Shown: positions 33,960 through 42,689 of the stretch, in pieces
Layout: each line of letters begins with the position of its first letter
Numbering within the stretch: the stretch's first letter is position 1
Source of the DNA: Longimicrobium sp.
Lineage (GTDB): Bacteria > Gemmatimonadota > Gemmatimonadetes > Longimicrobiales > Longimicrobiaceae
Assembly: GCA_036377595.1 (NCBI GenBank)
Contig: DASUYB010000133.1
Coordinates: 1 to 64,000, forward strand
DNA: 64,000 nucleotides
Direction of reading: 5' to 3'
Notes under the pieces: generated by a model
Database searches by the model: none
What the model saw: the letters and a program-made list of their open reading frames with translations, nothing else
What the model was told of the DNA's origin: nothing
Made by a program: the position numbers and the translations under genes

Positions 33960-35060
33960 CTACTCCAGGTCGATCCGCATCTTCACGCCCGCCTCGCCCA
34001 CGGCGAAGCCGCTGTAGAACTCGCCGAACTCGCCCTCCAGCGCCGCCGCCACCTCCTCCGCGCGCCCGCGCCCCTCGGCGATGGCGAAGACCGACGGGCC
34101 GGCGGAGCTCATCATCGCGTACAGCGCGCCGTTCTCGCGCGCCACCCGCATCAGCCCCCGCACCACGTCGCGCCGCCAGAGGTCCTCCATGATCCGGTAG
34201 GTGCCGACCTCGTTCAGCTCCCAGCCGTGGGAGAGGAAGGCGCGCGCGTCGTTGCGCAGCAGCGCGGGCTTCATCCGCCGCTCCAGGAAGGCCACCACCC
34301 GGTCGTGGTACTCGCGCTGGTAGTCGATGCAGAACTGCAGGCTCTCGCGCTCGTCCGCGTCGCCGATGCCGTGCTGGCCGCCCTGCCCGAACCCCTTCAC
34401 CCGGTCGCTCGCCAGCGCCGCCGTGTCGCCGCCCGCCGTCACCACGAACAGGCCGGCAGTGTCGGCGCTTCCCACGAAGCGCGCGAACTGGTCCACCCAC
34501 ACCAGCCCGCCGTACTGCAGGCACGCCTCGCCTACGCCGGTGTCGAACCCCCAGTAGATGTGCTGGTCGTCGATGTCGGCGTTCTCCACGAAGTTCTGGG
34601 TCAGGATGTCCCAGATCTCGGGGACGGAGAAGGGCGTGCCGAAGAGCGCGTTCAGCGCGGAGAGGACGGCGGTGTTGAAGGTGACGTTGGAGCCGAAGCC
34701 GCCGTGCACCCGGCCCACGCGCTGCGCGACCGACACCGACACGTCCGCGGGATCGTGCCCCACCAGCTCGCAGAAGAGCGCCGCCAGGTGCCGCGCCGTC
34801 GGCCGCATCCCGTCGCCGCCGCCCCCGCCCAGCGCCACCTCCACCTCGCTGCACACCCCCGAGGTGGAGAAGCCGAACCCCCCGCCGCCGGGGAGCATCG
34901 GCTGCATCTGGAAGAAGTCGATCACGTTGAAGTGCAGCCGCGCCGGCGCCCACACCCGCGCGCGGCCGTGCACCGGCGCCGCGTTCCGCCCCCGCCACTC
35001 GTCGCGGATGCGGAACTGCTCGCCGGGAAGGAAGTAGTCCATCGCGGGACCGTCGCCCAT
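33960..35060 (-). CDS. GHMP-family kinase, beta-RFAP synthase-like
   Basis: A 366-residue protein. The ATP-loop candidate is GGGGFGFSTSGVCSEV near 57-73 and the second conserved segment is GFGSNVTFNTAVLSALNALFG, as in GHMP kinases. ARLHFNVIDFFQ recalls archaeal beta-ribofuranosylaminobenzene phosphate synthases. GHMP enzymes phosphorylate small substrates or transfer phosphoribosyl-like units; the substrate is unknown. It follows the CYTH-like protein by about 60 bases with a ribosome-binding GAGG, forming a likely two-gene operon. Confidence 0.75.
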   Translation of the reverse strand: MGDGPAMDYFLPGEQFRIRDEWRGRNAAPVHGRARVWAPARLHFNVIDFFQMQPMLPGGGGFGFSTSGVCSEVEVALGGGGGDGMRPTARHLAALFCELVGHDPADVSVSVAQRVGRVHGGFGSNVTFNTAVLSALNALFGTPFSVPEIWDILTQNFVENADIDDQHIYWGFDTGVGEACLQYGGLVWVDQFARFVGSADTAGLFVVTAGGDTAALASDRVKGFGQGGQHGIGDADERESLQFCIDYQREYHDRVVAFLERRMKPALLRNDARAFLSHGWELNEVGTYRIMEDLWRRDVVRGLMRVARENGALYAMMSSAGPSVFAIAEGRGRAEEVAAALEGEFGEFYSGFAVGEAGVKMRIDLE

Positions 35061-35123
35061 GGGATTTCGCCTCGCGGGTGGATTCCGGGTGATGATTCGG
35101 GAGATGGGGAACGGGACGATCGC

Positions 35124-35894
35124 TCAGCCGGGGAGGAGGGCCAGCTTGCTGGTGGTCTTGTCGCGCAGCGCCGGGCCCAGCGCGGCGCGGATCGCCTCCA
35201 CGATGGGGGTGGCGCGGTCGTCGTGCGCCGAGTCGTAGTCCACCTCGATGATCGCCGGCTCGGGGAAGGGGGTGTGGCGCAGCTGGTCGACCTCCACCTT
35301 CACCCCGAAGTCCAGCACGCGCAGGAACCCCCGCGCGCCGCCCACGCCCTTCAGCTCGCCCGACTGCACGTGCGTCCCGCTCGCGTCCATGCTCTGGCCG
35401 GGGAGCACGGGAAAGGTGTGGCGCACCTTGTCGAAGCAGGCCACCTGCCCGTATCCCGCGTCGGCGTAGCGCGCCAGGAGACGCGCCAGGTCCGACTCGC
35501 GGTTCCGCTCGAAGGTCTGCACGTAGCCGCTCACCCGGCGCGGGGTCGACGGCTCGCCCCACCCCGTGGCGATGATCTCGAAGGCGATCTCGCGGCGGGG
35601 GTGCACGTGCTGGCGGACGCGGACGGAGACGCGGCGGCGGAGCAGCGCGCGGTCGGGGGTGTCGAAGTAGCGGTCCACCACCCGGCGCACCCGCGGCTCC
35701 ACCCCCGTGGCCGCCCTGCACGCCTCGACGGCGCGCGCCACCGGCACCGCGGCGAACCAGGAGATCTCCTCCGGGCTGATGCTCACGAACAGGCTGGGCA
35801 TCCAGTCGTCGGGCACCAGCAGCGCGTCCGGCAGCGCCATGCCGTTCACGGACGCGGTGCCGCGCTCGATCGGTGGCGCGCCGGACGGACTCAT
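35124..35894 (-). CDS. CYTH/VTC-like triphosphate tunnel protein
   Basis: A 256-residue protein with a pattern like CYTH/VTC domains: VVDRYFDTPDRALLRRRVSVRVRQ, IAFEIIATGWG, FDKVRHTF, DFGVKVEVDQLRHT, PAIIEVDYDSA and TTSKLAL. These alternating charged beta strands build an eight-stranded tunnel that binds triphosphate or inorganic polyphosphate. It could be an adenylate cyclase-, polyphosphate- or triphosphatase-type enzyme. The partner GHMP gene is downstream. GGAGAAGG immediately precedes the ATG. Confidence 0.75.
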   Translation of the reverse strand: MSPSGAPPIERGTASVNGMALPDALLVPDDWMPSLFVSISPEEISWFAAVPVARAVEACRAATGVEPRVRRVVDRYFDTPDRALLRRRVSVRVRQHVHPRREIAFEIIATGWGEPSTPRRVSGYVQTFERNRESDLARLLARYADAGYGQVACFDKVRHTFPVLPGQSMDASGTHVQSGELKGVGGARGFLRVLDFGVKVEVDQLRHTPFPEPAIIEVDYDSAHDDRATPIVEAIRAALGPALRDKTTSKLALLPG

Positions 35895-35960
35895 CCTTCT
35901 CCGGGGAACGGAGTGCGCGTGGATTGTCGCCTGGTTTGCGCCATCATAATCGCAAAAAGC

Positions 35961-36743
35961 TCAACAGAACAGGGGGACGGCGGACTCCTCGCCGCCGCTC
36001 CACACCCGCTTGAGCAGACCGCCCTCTCCCGAGCCCGATGCGCGCAGGTGGTTCTGCACGTATCGCACCCCGCCGATCACGCGGTCGTCGGGGATGTGCG
36101 TGTGCCCGAAGACGTGCACCGACGACCCCGCGCGCCGGAGCTGCGCGTCGATCTCCTCGCTTCCCGCCACCAGCGGCAGCCCCTTGAAGCGGAGCCAGCG
36201 CACCGGGGGAAGGAGGTCGGGGCGGGGGACGAAGTGCGAGAAGGTGACGACGGGGCCGTCGAAGTCGCGCAGGTGCGGCTCGTTCATCTCCGCGAACAGC
36301 CGGTCGATGCGCTCGGCGCCGCCCGGCCAGCGGCAGAAGTACAGGTCCGACCACGCTTCGAGCGAGTCGTGGTCCGCCTCGCCGGCCACGTCGAAGGCGG
36401 CGTCGTACCAGGAGAAGAGGGGGACGACCCAGGCGCCGCCCACCCGCGCGGGGGCGGTGCGCACGCCGATCGTCCGGCAGGCGTCGAGGACGGCGTGGAA
36501 CTTCTCCACGCTGTCGCGCGGGTCGCCGCGCACCCACAGCTCGTGGTTGCCGGGGACGAAGAACACCTCGGCGAAGCGGGCGCGCAGCGACCCCAGCACG
36601 TCGGTGACGATGGAGAGGTCGTCGGCCACGTCGCCCGCCACGATCAGCGCGTCGCCGCGGTGCTCGTCGGCGGGGATGCGCTCCAGCAGCGCCCGGTTCT
36701 CGCGGAAGTCGGCGTGCAGGTCCGACACGGCCCAGATGCGCAT
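35961..36743 (-). CDS. Metallophosphoesterase
   Basis: A 260-residue calcineurin-like phosphoesterase. Motifs in order: DLHADF, VAGDVADD, VPGNHELW, TFSHFVPR and FGHTHIPDD. It has no signal peptide, so it is cytosolic. The family cuts phosphate mono- or diesters, including nucleotides; the substrate is unknown. GTG-ATG double start; ATG 36743 taken. It lies upstream of the CYTH-GHMP pair on the same strand, but about 65 bases apart, so co-transcription is uncertain. Confidence 0.88.
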   Translation of the reverse strand: MRIWAVSDLHADFRENRALLERIPADEHRGDALIVAGDVADDLSIVTDVLGSLRARFAEVFFVPGNHELWVRGDPRDSVEKFHAVLDACRTIGVRTAPARVGGAWVVPLFSWYDAAFDVAGEADHDSLEAWSDLYFCRWPGGAERIDRLFAEMNEPHLRDFDGPVVTFSHFVPRPDLLPPVRWLRFKGLPLVAGSEEIDAQLRRAGSSVHVFGHTHIPDDRVIGGVRYVQNHLRASGSGEGGLLKRVWSGGEESAVPLFC

Positions 36744-36762
36744 CACCCGCCCGCCGTTCGCG

Positions 36763-37128
36763 TCAACGGCCCAGCGTCGGCGGGATGGTCAGGCTCACCT
36801 CCTGCCCCGGCGTCACGTAGATCTCGCTGATGGTGGTGCCGGTGCGGCTGCTGCCCACGGGGTCGACCAGGAACGCCAGCGCGCGCCCGATCCCCACCAC
36901 GCTGTCGGGGATGCGCAGCGTGGTGGTGCTGTTGCCGTTGACCATCCCCAGGCGCCGGCGCGTGCCGCCGTACAGCGCGAAGACGTCGACGTCCAGCCAG
37001 GCCTGGTTCTCCACGCGCACGTAGGTGGCGGCGCGCGGGGCGGGCGCGTTGTTCCCCTTCCCCACGCAGGCGGCGGCGCCCAGCGCGGCCAGGAACAGGG
37101 CGAGGGTCAGCTTCACGGCGCGGCTCAT
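36763..37128 (-). CDS. Lipoprotein of unknown function
   Basis: A 121-residue protein beginning MSRAVKLTLAL with lipobox LGAAACVG. The mature part is beta-rich: VRVENQAWLDVDVFALYGGTRR, LGMVNGNSTTTLRIP, and ISEIYVTPGQEVSLTIPP. It may be a small immunoglobulin-like or adhesin-like surface protein. No family recognised. Confidence 0.7.
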   Translation of the reverse strand: MSRAVKLTLALFLAALGAAACVGKGNNAPAPRAATYVRVENQAWLDVDVFALYGGTRRRLGMVNGNSTTTLRIPDSVVGIGRALAFLVDPVGSSRTGTTISEIYVTPGQEVSLTIPPTLGR

Positions 37129-37175
37129 CGGTCTCTGGCTCCTTCTCCGGATACGGGGGGTGATGGCGCGCCGGC

Positions 37176-37370
37176 CTACGGCGCGACCACCGGCGTCTGC
37201 CACGGGCGGAAGAGCGCGAGGGCCACCATGGCCAGGAGCAGGAGCGCGAACAGTGCCACCGCCGCCACCATGCATCCCCGCGCGCCGCAGCCGGAGCGCG
37301 GGTCTGCGGGCTCGGGCGGGAGCTTCACGATCCCGTCGGGAAGGTTCGGGTCCCGCTCCATCCTGGCCAT
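37176..37370 (-). CDS. Small membrane protein
   Basis: A 64-residue ORF starting MARMERDPNLPDG. It has one hydrophobic segment, CMVAAVALFALLLLAMVALALF (~34-55), preceded by CGARGC. A weak GGAG lies upstream. A longer frame begins at 37529 but reads through the hairpin repeat, so this shorter start is preferred. Function unknown. Confidence 0.55.
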   Translation of the reverse strand: MARMERDPNLPDGIVKLPPEPADPRSGCGARGCMVAAVALFALLLLAMVALALFRPWQTPVVAP

Positions 37371-37503
37371 CCGCTCGCTCCGTGGTCGTGGCTCGATGCC
37401 GGATGGTAACCATCCATCAAGACGTTCGACAAGCCGCGATTGTTCCCCGGCGCTCCGGTCCGCGGCCTCCGACCTGTGTTCATCCCCCGATCTGGAAAAG
37501 AAT

Positions 37504-37577
37504 GCTCTCACAGAGGACACGGAGGTCACGGAGAACCGAATCGAGTCCTCCGTGACCTCCGTGCCCTCCGTGAGAGC
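37504..37577. repeat. Long intergenic hairpin, CACAGAGG type
   Basis: Arms GCTCTCACAGAGGACACGGAG with complement ending GTGAGAGC. The right arm has a mismatch (CTCCGTGAGAGC where CTCTGTGAGAGC is expected). It lies upstream of the small membrane-protein gene and downstream of the larger gene at 37603. Confidence 0.85.
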
Positions 37578-37602
37578 CGTTTCCGTTCTCTCCGGGGTGA
37601 TG

Positions 37603-39252
37603 CTACCAGGGCTGCGGGCGGACGGCGCGGACCACCACCTCGCGCTCGGTGGGCGAGAGCGCGACGGCGGAGATCACCCCGTGCCACGTCTCGCCCTTCG
37701 CGTCGCGCAGCTCGGCGGAGGCGGTGGCGCCGGTCTCGTCGCCCGGTGACGGGCGGACGGTCCAGCCGGCCTGGCGCAGGAGCCCGGCGTAGTACTCCAC
37801 CAGCGCGGCGGGGGTGAGCGCGGTCTCCAGCCGCCCCGACGCCTCCCAGTCGTACTGGCTGCCGCCTCCGCCGCCTCCCGAGGTCTGCCGGGCGCCATCG
37901 GGAGCGGGGAGCGCCGGCAGCGGGATCTCGCGGAACGCCTCGACCCACTCGCGCCTGCACGACCCCGCGGCGCCGTTGCTCTCCAGCGTCAGATAGCCGC
38001 CTCCGTCGCGAACCGGAATCGCGGTCACGTGGACGGAACGGCCTTCGGGGGTGCAGAACTCCGTGGGAAACGCGGGGGCCGGCCGGCCGAGGAAAGCCAG
38101 TCGGTCGCTGGAGTTGGGCAGCCATCCGGCGCGCTGGAGCGCCTCGGAATACGCGGCGAGCACCCCGTTCACGTCGCCGGGGACGAACGCCACCCCCGTG
38201 GCCTCGTCGGCGTACGATGCGCCGCCCAGGACGCGCGCCCCGGGCGGGAGCGGCGCGGAGGCCAGCTCCGGCGGCAGCCGTCCGGCCGTGAACACCGGCT
38301 CTTCCACCTCCCCGTTCCCGCGGGGGTGCACCAGGAGCGCGCGGGCCAGCCGGCCGGGCACCGGCGGCCCCTGTGCGCGCGCGGCGGGGCCCCATTCCAC
38401 CTCGCCGTGCCGCGGTTCCGTCGACGCGCCCGACACGCGCACCACGTAGAAGCGCTGGCCCTCGTCCACCTTTAGCACTGCCACCAGCGCGCGCCAGCTC
38501 CTCCCCCCCGCGTCGCGCATCTCCGCCCACGCGGTGGCGCCGCCGGCGTCGCCGCGAGGGTCGGCGGCAGTCCACCCCGCCTTGCGCAGCTGCCCGACGA
38601 GATCCGCCGCGAGCTCGGCGGGCGCCCGGGTGGAGCGCATCCGCCCTTCGGCATCGTGGTAGTCGGCGGAGCCACCGCCCCCGCTCCCCATCATCTCCAC
38701 CCCCTCGGGCGCGTGGATCGGGGGGAAGGGCACGTCGCGGGGGAGCGGGCGCCGCACGCCCGAGCAGGGGAGCTCAGGCACGTTCTCCAGGACCGCCGAC
38801 AGCTGGATCTCGCTCCCGCCCTGCGGGCGGGGCGTGGCCCAGGCCGTCAGCATCTCCCGGCCCGGCCCGCACAGGGCGAGCGTGGGCATCGCCGGGGAGG
38901 GGCGCAGCGACGGATCGTCGCTCGCGTGCCACCCCGCGCGCTCGAGCTGCGTCTTCCAGCCGGCGATCGCCTCGGCGGGCGGCTGGGGAACGGTGAGGAG
39001 CAGCCGGCCGCCGCTCCGTCCCGGCACGCCGCCCACCACCGTGGCCGCCGGGGGGAGGAGGCTGGCGGGGAACGACGCCGGCCGCCGGCCGACCACGATC
39101 TCCGGCTCTGGCTGGCCGCGTATCGTGAATGGAAAGAGCAGCGCGTGCAGCAACTCGCGGGGAACCGTGTTCCCGCCGCCCTGCGCCGACGCGGCGGGGG
39201 CGGCGGAGATGCCGAGCGCGAGGAGGGGAAGGAGGGCGATGCGTCTGCGCAT
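37603..39252 (-). CDS. Secreted protein with four internal repeats
   Basis: A 549-residue protein with a signal peptide (MRRRIALLPLLALGISAAPAA). The body holds four repeat units, each with a helix ending in (K/R)AGW or ERAGW: WKTQLERAGWHAS, LVGQLRKAGWTAAD, YSEALQRAGWLPN and YYAGLLRQAGWTVRP. A Gly/Ser-rich linker and a beta strand with GxTAxAELRD or TAWAEMRD follow some of them. No known domain. It could be a surface or cell-wall-associated protein. Its stop lies near a hairpin repeat. ATG 39252 is preceded by GGAG. Confidence 0.75.
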   Translation of the reverse strand: MRRRIALLPLLALGISAAPAASAQGGGNTVPRELLHALLFPFTIRGQPEPEIVVGRRPASFPASLLPPAATVVGGVPGRSGGRLLLTVPQPPAEAIAGWKTQLERAGWHASDDPSLRPSPAMPTLALCGPGREMLTAWATPRPQGGSEIQLSAVLENVPELPCSGVRRPLPRDVPFPPIHAPEGVEMMGSGGGGSADYHDAEGRMRSTRAPAELAADLVGQLRKAGWTAADPRGDAGGATAWAEMRDAGGRSWRALVAVLKVDEGQRFYVVRVSGASTEPRHGEVEWGPAARAQGPPVPGRLARALLVHPRGNGEVEEPVFTAGRLPPELASAPLPPGARVLGGASYADEATGVAFVPGDVNGVLAAYSEALQRAGWLPNSSDRLAFLGRPAPAFPTEFCTPEGRSVHVTAIPVRDGGGYLTLESNGAAGSCRREWVEAFREIPLPALPAPDGARQTSGGGGGGSQYDWEASGRLETALTPAALVEYYAGLLRQAGWTVRPSPGDETGATASAELRDAKGETWHGVISAVALSPTEREVVVRAVRPQPW

Positions 39253-39474
39253 GGAGATCTCCTGTCCAAGGAGCGGTGGTGGGATCACGTCACCGTGAGC
39301 ATCCCCTTGGGCGCACGGACCGCGCCATTCCGCTCCGGATCTCCCCATCTCCCGAAAGACCGCGCCGCGCCTGCGATTCTCCCGTCCCTCCTCTCGATCC
39401 CCTCCCCCGTCGACCTCACGTTCCGGGACAGGAGATGGACAGCGTGCGGCGCTCGCTCCCCACGCGCCCTCGCG

Positions 39475-42078
39475 TCAACCCCGGCGGAAGATGCGGCGGT
39501 AGCCGCCGGCGATCAGCGCGGAGACGTCGGCCATGATGCGCGGGAGGTTGAGCCCACCAGGATACGCCAGGTATCTCGGCTCCCACTGCGGGTGGAATTT
39601 CTCCTTGTAGAGCCGCAGCCCCTGGAAGTTGTAGAGCGCGCCGCCGCGCTCGAACAGCCAGTTGCCCATGCGCGTCCACACCGGGGCCACGGCGCTCATC
39701 TCCAGCCCGGAGAGCGGCGCCATCCCCAGGTTGAAGCGCCGGTAGCCCTGCTCCTTCCCCCACAGCATCACCTGCAGCAGCAGCACCTCCATCACGTTCT
39801 TCGGCGCGGTGGAACGGTAGCGCATCAGGTCCACCAACAGCTCCGTCCCGTCCGCCCCCGGCCACACCGTCGCGAAGGCCTCCACCCGCCCCTCGCTCTC
39901 GATCACCGCCACGGGAAAGCGGCGGACGAACCCCTCGTCGAAGAAGCCGAGCGAGAAGCCCTTCTCCGCCACCGCCTTGTGCGCCAGCCAGTCGGCCGAC
40001 ACGCGGCGGATCTCCGGCAGCACCGCCTCCACCTCGCCGCGCGGGACGATGCGGAAGCGCATCCCGCTGCGCGCGAAGCGGTTGAGCACCAGCCGCAGCG
40101 GCTTCCGCTCGGCCCCCTCCAGCCCGAACGCGTCCAGCGAGACGAAGGCCTCTTCCCCCAGCTTCACGAAGGTGAGGCCGAAGTCGGCGTACTGGTGCAG
40201 CCGGTCCTTCCCCACCTGGTAGAACACGGGGATGCCGCCGAAGTCGTCGCAGCGGCCGAAGAACTGGCGGATGAGCGCACTGGTGCACGCCGGGTCGCCG
40301 ATGGGGTCGCCCAGCGCCACCCACGTCTTCCCCTGCACGCCGTACATCAGGAACGCCTCGCGGCCGGGGCTGAAGAGCAGGCTCTTGTCCCCGAGGTAGA
40401 CGAGATACGGCTGCGTGTGCGGCTGCGCGGCGACGAGCGTCCCCGCGTCCTCCAGGTCCTCCTGCGACGGCTGCACGACCTCGGGCGGCGCGGGGCGCAT
40501 CAGCCGCAGCACACCGAAGGCGAGGAGAGCGACGAACGCGCCCACGGAAGCGCGGAGGAAGCGCGGCGCGTCGGCGCTGGCCGCGAAGCGCCACCACAGC
40601 TCGCTGCTGTACTCCACGTGGCGGAAGGCGAAGAACCCCAGCCAGATGGACGCGCCCACGACGGCCACCACGGAGGCGAACCAGCCGGGGGAGAAGCGCG
40701 CGGCGAAGAAGGCCGCGCGCCGGTCGAACGCCGGGCGGCTGACGCCGAGCGCGGCGAGGAGCGCGGCGAGGAAGAAGGCTTCCTCGTAGTCCACGCCCTT
40801 CAGCAGGCTCGCCGCGATCCCCAGCGCCAGCGCGCCGCCCGCCACGTACCAGGCAAAGCGCAGCCGCCGATAGACGCCGTTGGAGATGAACAGCAGCCCC
40901 ACGCCGAGGACCGATCCCAGGAAATGCGAGGTCTCGATGACGACGAGGGGGATGTAGCGCGCCAGCCAGTGCACCCGCTCGCGCTCCACGGGCGTGGCGC
41001 CGGAGAGGAGGAGGACGACGCCCGCGAGGAAGGTGAAGACGGCCAGCACCTTCGGCGTCACCTGCCCGGTCAGCGCCCCGAACGCGCCGCCGATGCGCGC
41101 CAGCGCGTCCCTGCGCAGCCGCAGCTCGTCCGCCACGAGGAAGATCAGCGCGAGCGCGAGGGGGACGAGGTAGTAGATCAGGCGGTAGAGGAGGAGCGAC
41201 GACACCAGCTCCGCGGGGACGCCGTAGCCGCGCAGCAGGAACGCCATCGTCCCCTCGAACACCCCCACGCCGCCGGGAACGTGGGAGATGAGCCCCAGCA
41301 GCTGCGCGGCGATGAAGGCCGACAGCACCTCGGCGAAGTCCAGCCCCGTGTGCGGGATGATGACGTACAGCACCGCGCCCGCGAGCGCCCAGTCCACCGT
41401 GCTGAGCACGAACTGCAGCAGCACCGTCCCCGGCGGCGGGATGGGCGCGCGGAAGCCGCCCAGCTTCACCGGCTTGCGCCAGAACACCGCCGCCAGCAGG
41501 TACGCCGCGGCGATCACCAGCATCAGCGCGCCGAGGGCGTGGACGACGAAGGGCCCGAGGAGCGAGACGATGTCGGGGTGGGGGTCGAACGCCATGCTGT
41601 AGCCGCCCAGCACCAGCAGCCCCAGCCAGAACGTCCCGTTGTAGAAGATGATGATGCGGGAGATGTCGCCCGCGGTGAGCCCCCAGCGCGAGTAGAAGCG
41701 GTAGCGCACGCTGGTGCCGCTGATCACCGCCCACCCCACGCTGTTGCTGATGGCGTAGCCGGTGAACGAGGCCAGCGCCACCTTCCACCACGCCTGCTTG
41801 CGCCCGATGTAGCGGAAGGCCAGCAGGTCGTACAGGCAGAGCACCGCGTAGTTCAGCAGCGTGAACGCCACCGCCCACCAGAGCGCGCCGTGCGGGAGCG
41901 ACTTGAGGGTGGCGCGGATGGTGGCGTAGCTCACGCGCCGCAGGTCCGCCTGCAGCACCGCGATCCCCGCCGCGAACAGCGCCAGCGCGATCAGCGGCTG
42001 CACCCAGCGCCACACGCGCGAGCGGGTGCCGGCGTCGGACGCGGGCGGTTCGGCGGACGGCGCGGTCGGATCGGTCAC
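39475..42078 (-). CDS. mprF: MprF-like phosphatidylglycerol lysyltransferase
   Basis: An 867-residue membrane protein from GTG 42078; a TTG at 42183 would add 35 unlikely residues. The N-terminal two thirds are a string of hydrophobic helices (flippase part). The C-terminal third is a soluble GNAT-like (DUF2156) domain with WVALGDPIGD, FYQVGKDRLHQYADFGLTFVKLGEEA and NVMEVLLLQVMLWGKEQGYRRFNLGMAPLSGLE. MprF adds lysine or alanine to phosphatidylglycerol and flips it, so the cell resists cationic peptides. No aminoacyl-tRNA partner is needed nearby. Confidence 0.9.
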   Translation of the reverse strand: MTDPTAPSAEPPASDAGTRSRVWRWVQPLIALALFAAGIAVLQADLRRVSYATIRATLKSLPHGALWWAVAFTLLNYAVLCLYDLLAFRYIGRKQAWWKVALASFTGYAISNSVGWAVISGTSVRYRFYSRWGLTAGDISRIIIFYNGTFWLGLLVLGGYSMAFDPHPDIVSLLGPFVVHALGALMLVIAAAYLLAAVFWRKPVKLGGFRAPIPPPGTVLLQFVLSTVDWALAGAVLYVIIPHTGLDFAEVLSAFIAAQLLGLISHVPGGVGVFEGTMAFLLRGYGVPAELVSSLLLYRLIYYLVPLALALIFLVADELRLRRDALARIGGAFGALTGQVTPKVLAVFTFLAGVVLLLSGATPVERERVHWLARYIPLVVIETSHFLGSVLGVGLLFISNGVYRRLRFAWYVAGGALALGIAASLLKGVDYEEAFFLAALLAALGVSRPAFDRRAAFFAARFSPGWFASVVAVVGASIWLGFFAFRHVEYSSELWWRFAASADAPRFLRASVGAFVALLAFGVLRLMRPAPPEVVQPSQEDLEDAGTLVAAQPHTQPYLVYLGDKSLLFSPGREAFLMYGVQGKTWVALGDPIGDPACTSALIRQFFGRCDDFGGIPVFYQVGKDRLHQYADFGLTFVKLGEEAFVSLDAFGLEGAERKPLRLVLNRFARSGMRFRIVPRGEVEAVLPEIRRVSADWLAHKAVAEKGFSLGFFDEGFVRRFPVAVIESEGRVEAFATVWPGADGTELLVDLMRYRSTAPKNVMEVLLLQVMLWGKEQGYRRFNLGMAPLSGLEMSAVAPVWTRMGNWLFERGGALYNFQGLRLYKEKFHPQWEPRYLAYPGGLNLPRIMADVSALIAGGYRRIFRRG

Positions 42079-42200
42079 GCGCGGCGGGGTTGCGGAGTGT
42101 ACGCCCTGCGGTGGGCCGACGAATGTACGCCCGGCGCCGGAGCGGCGGAAGCGGGATGTTCCGCCAGGCTTTGGCGACAGCAATCAGACAAACAGAATGA

Positions 42201-42272
42201 CTCACACGGAGGGAACGGAGGGAACGGAGGATGATGAGCAGTCCTCCGTTCCCTCCGTTTCCTCCGTGTGAG
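42201..42272. repeat. Long intergenic hairpin, CACACGGAG type
   Basis: Arms CTCACACGGAGGGAACGGAGG with complement ending CCGTGTGAG; between divergent genes, minus-strand flank ATTCTGTTTG. Confidence 0.85.
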
Positions 42273-42444
42273 ACCATTCCCGTAGGATCAGATCGAATGC
42301 ACAGGCGTCCGTGCAATTCGCACGAAACCTCTACCAGCCCTCATCGTAGGCATGCTGAAGCTTCTTTCGGCGGCGCTGCACGAAGGGAATAACGTGCGGC
42401 GCAAGAATTGGCGATCGACTCCACCCAGGCTGGGAGACATACGA

Positions 42445-42621
42445 ATGTCGTGGAGCCCCGTTCTCGACGCCGTCCCTCCGAAGAAGCGTGACCGCCGTCC
42501 GCTCGCGGTCAGGATGCGCGAACGCGTTCGCCAGATCGACGAAGCGGCCAGCCGGCGCGACGAGACCTACGCCTCGAAGGAAAACGGAGCCATCGTATTC
42601 CGGACGAGGCGAGTGGCATAA
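42445..42621 (+). CDS. Small basic hypothetical protein
   Basis: A 58-residue ORF, MSWSPVLDAVPPKKRDRR...KENGAIVFRTRRVA. It has no hydrophobic segment and no recognised domain. A longer in-frame start exists at 42352. Support comes from a strong plus-strand terminator 25 bases after the stop, which would otherwise have no gene to serve. May be a short regulatory or stress protein. Confidence 0.45.
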   Translation: MSWSPVLDAVPPKKRDRRPLAVRMRERVRQIDEAASRRDETYASKENGAIVFRTRRVA

Positions 42622-42646
42622 AGCCTTGCAGGACAGCCAAACCCGT

Positions 42647-42682
42647 CCGGGCAGAGCATCAGCTCTGCCCGGGTTTTCTTTT
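42647..42682 (+). terminator. Strong terminator of the small basic gene
   Basis: CCGGGCAGAGC and GCTCTGCCCGG around ATCA, followed by GTTTTCTTTTT on the plus strand. Confidence 0.85.
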
Positions 42683-42689
42683 TGGCACC

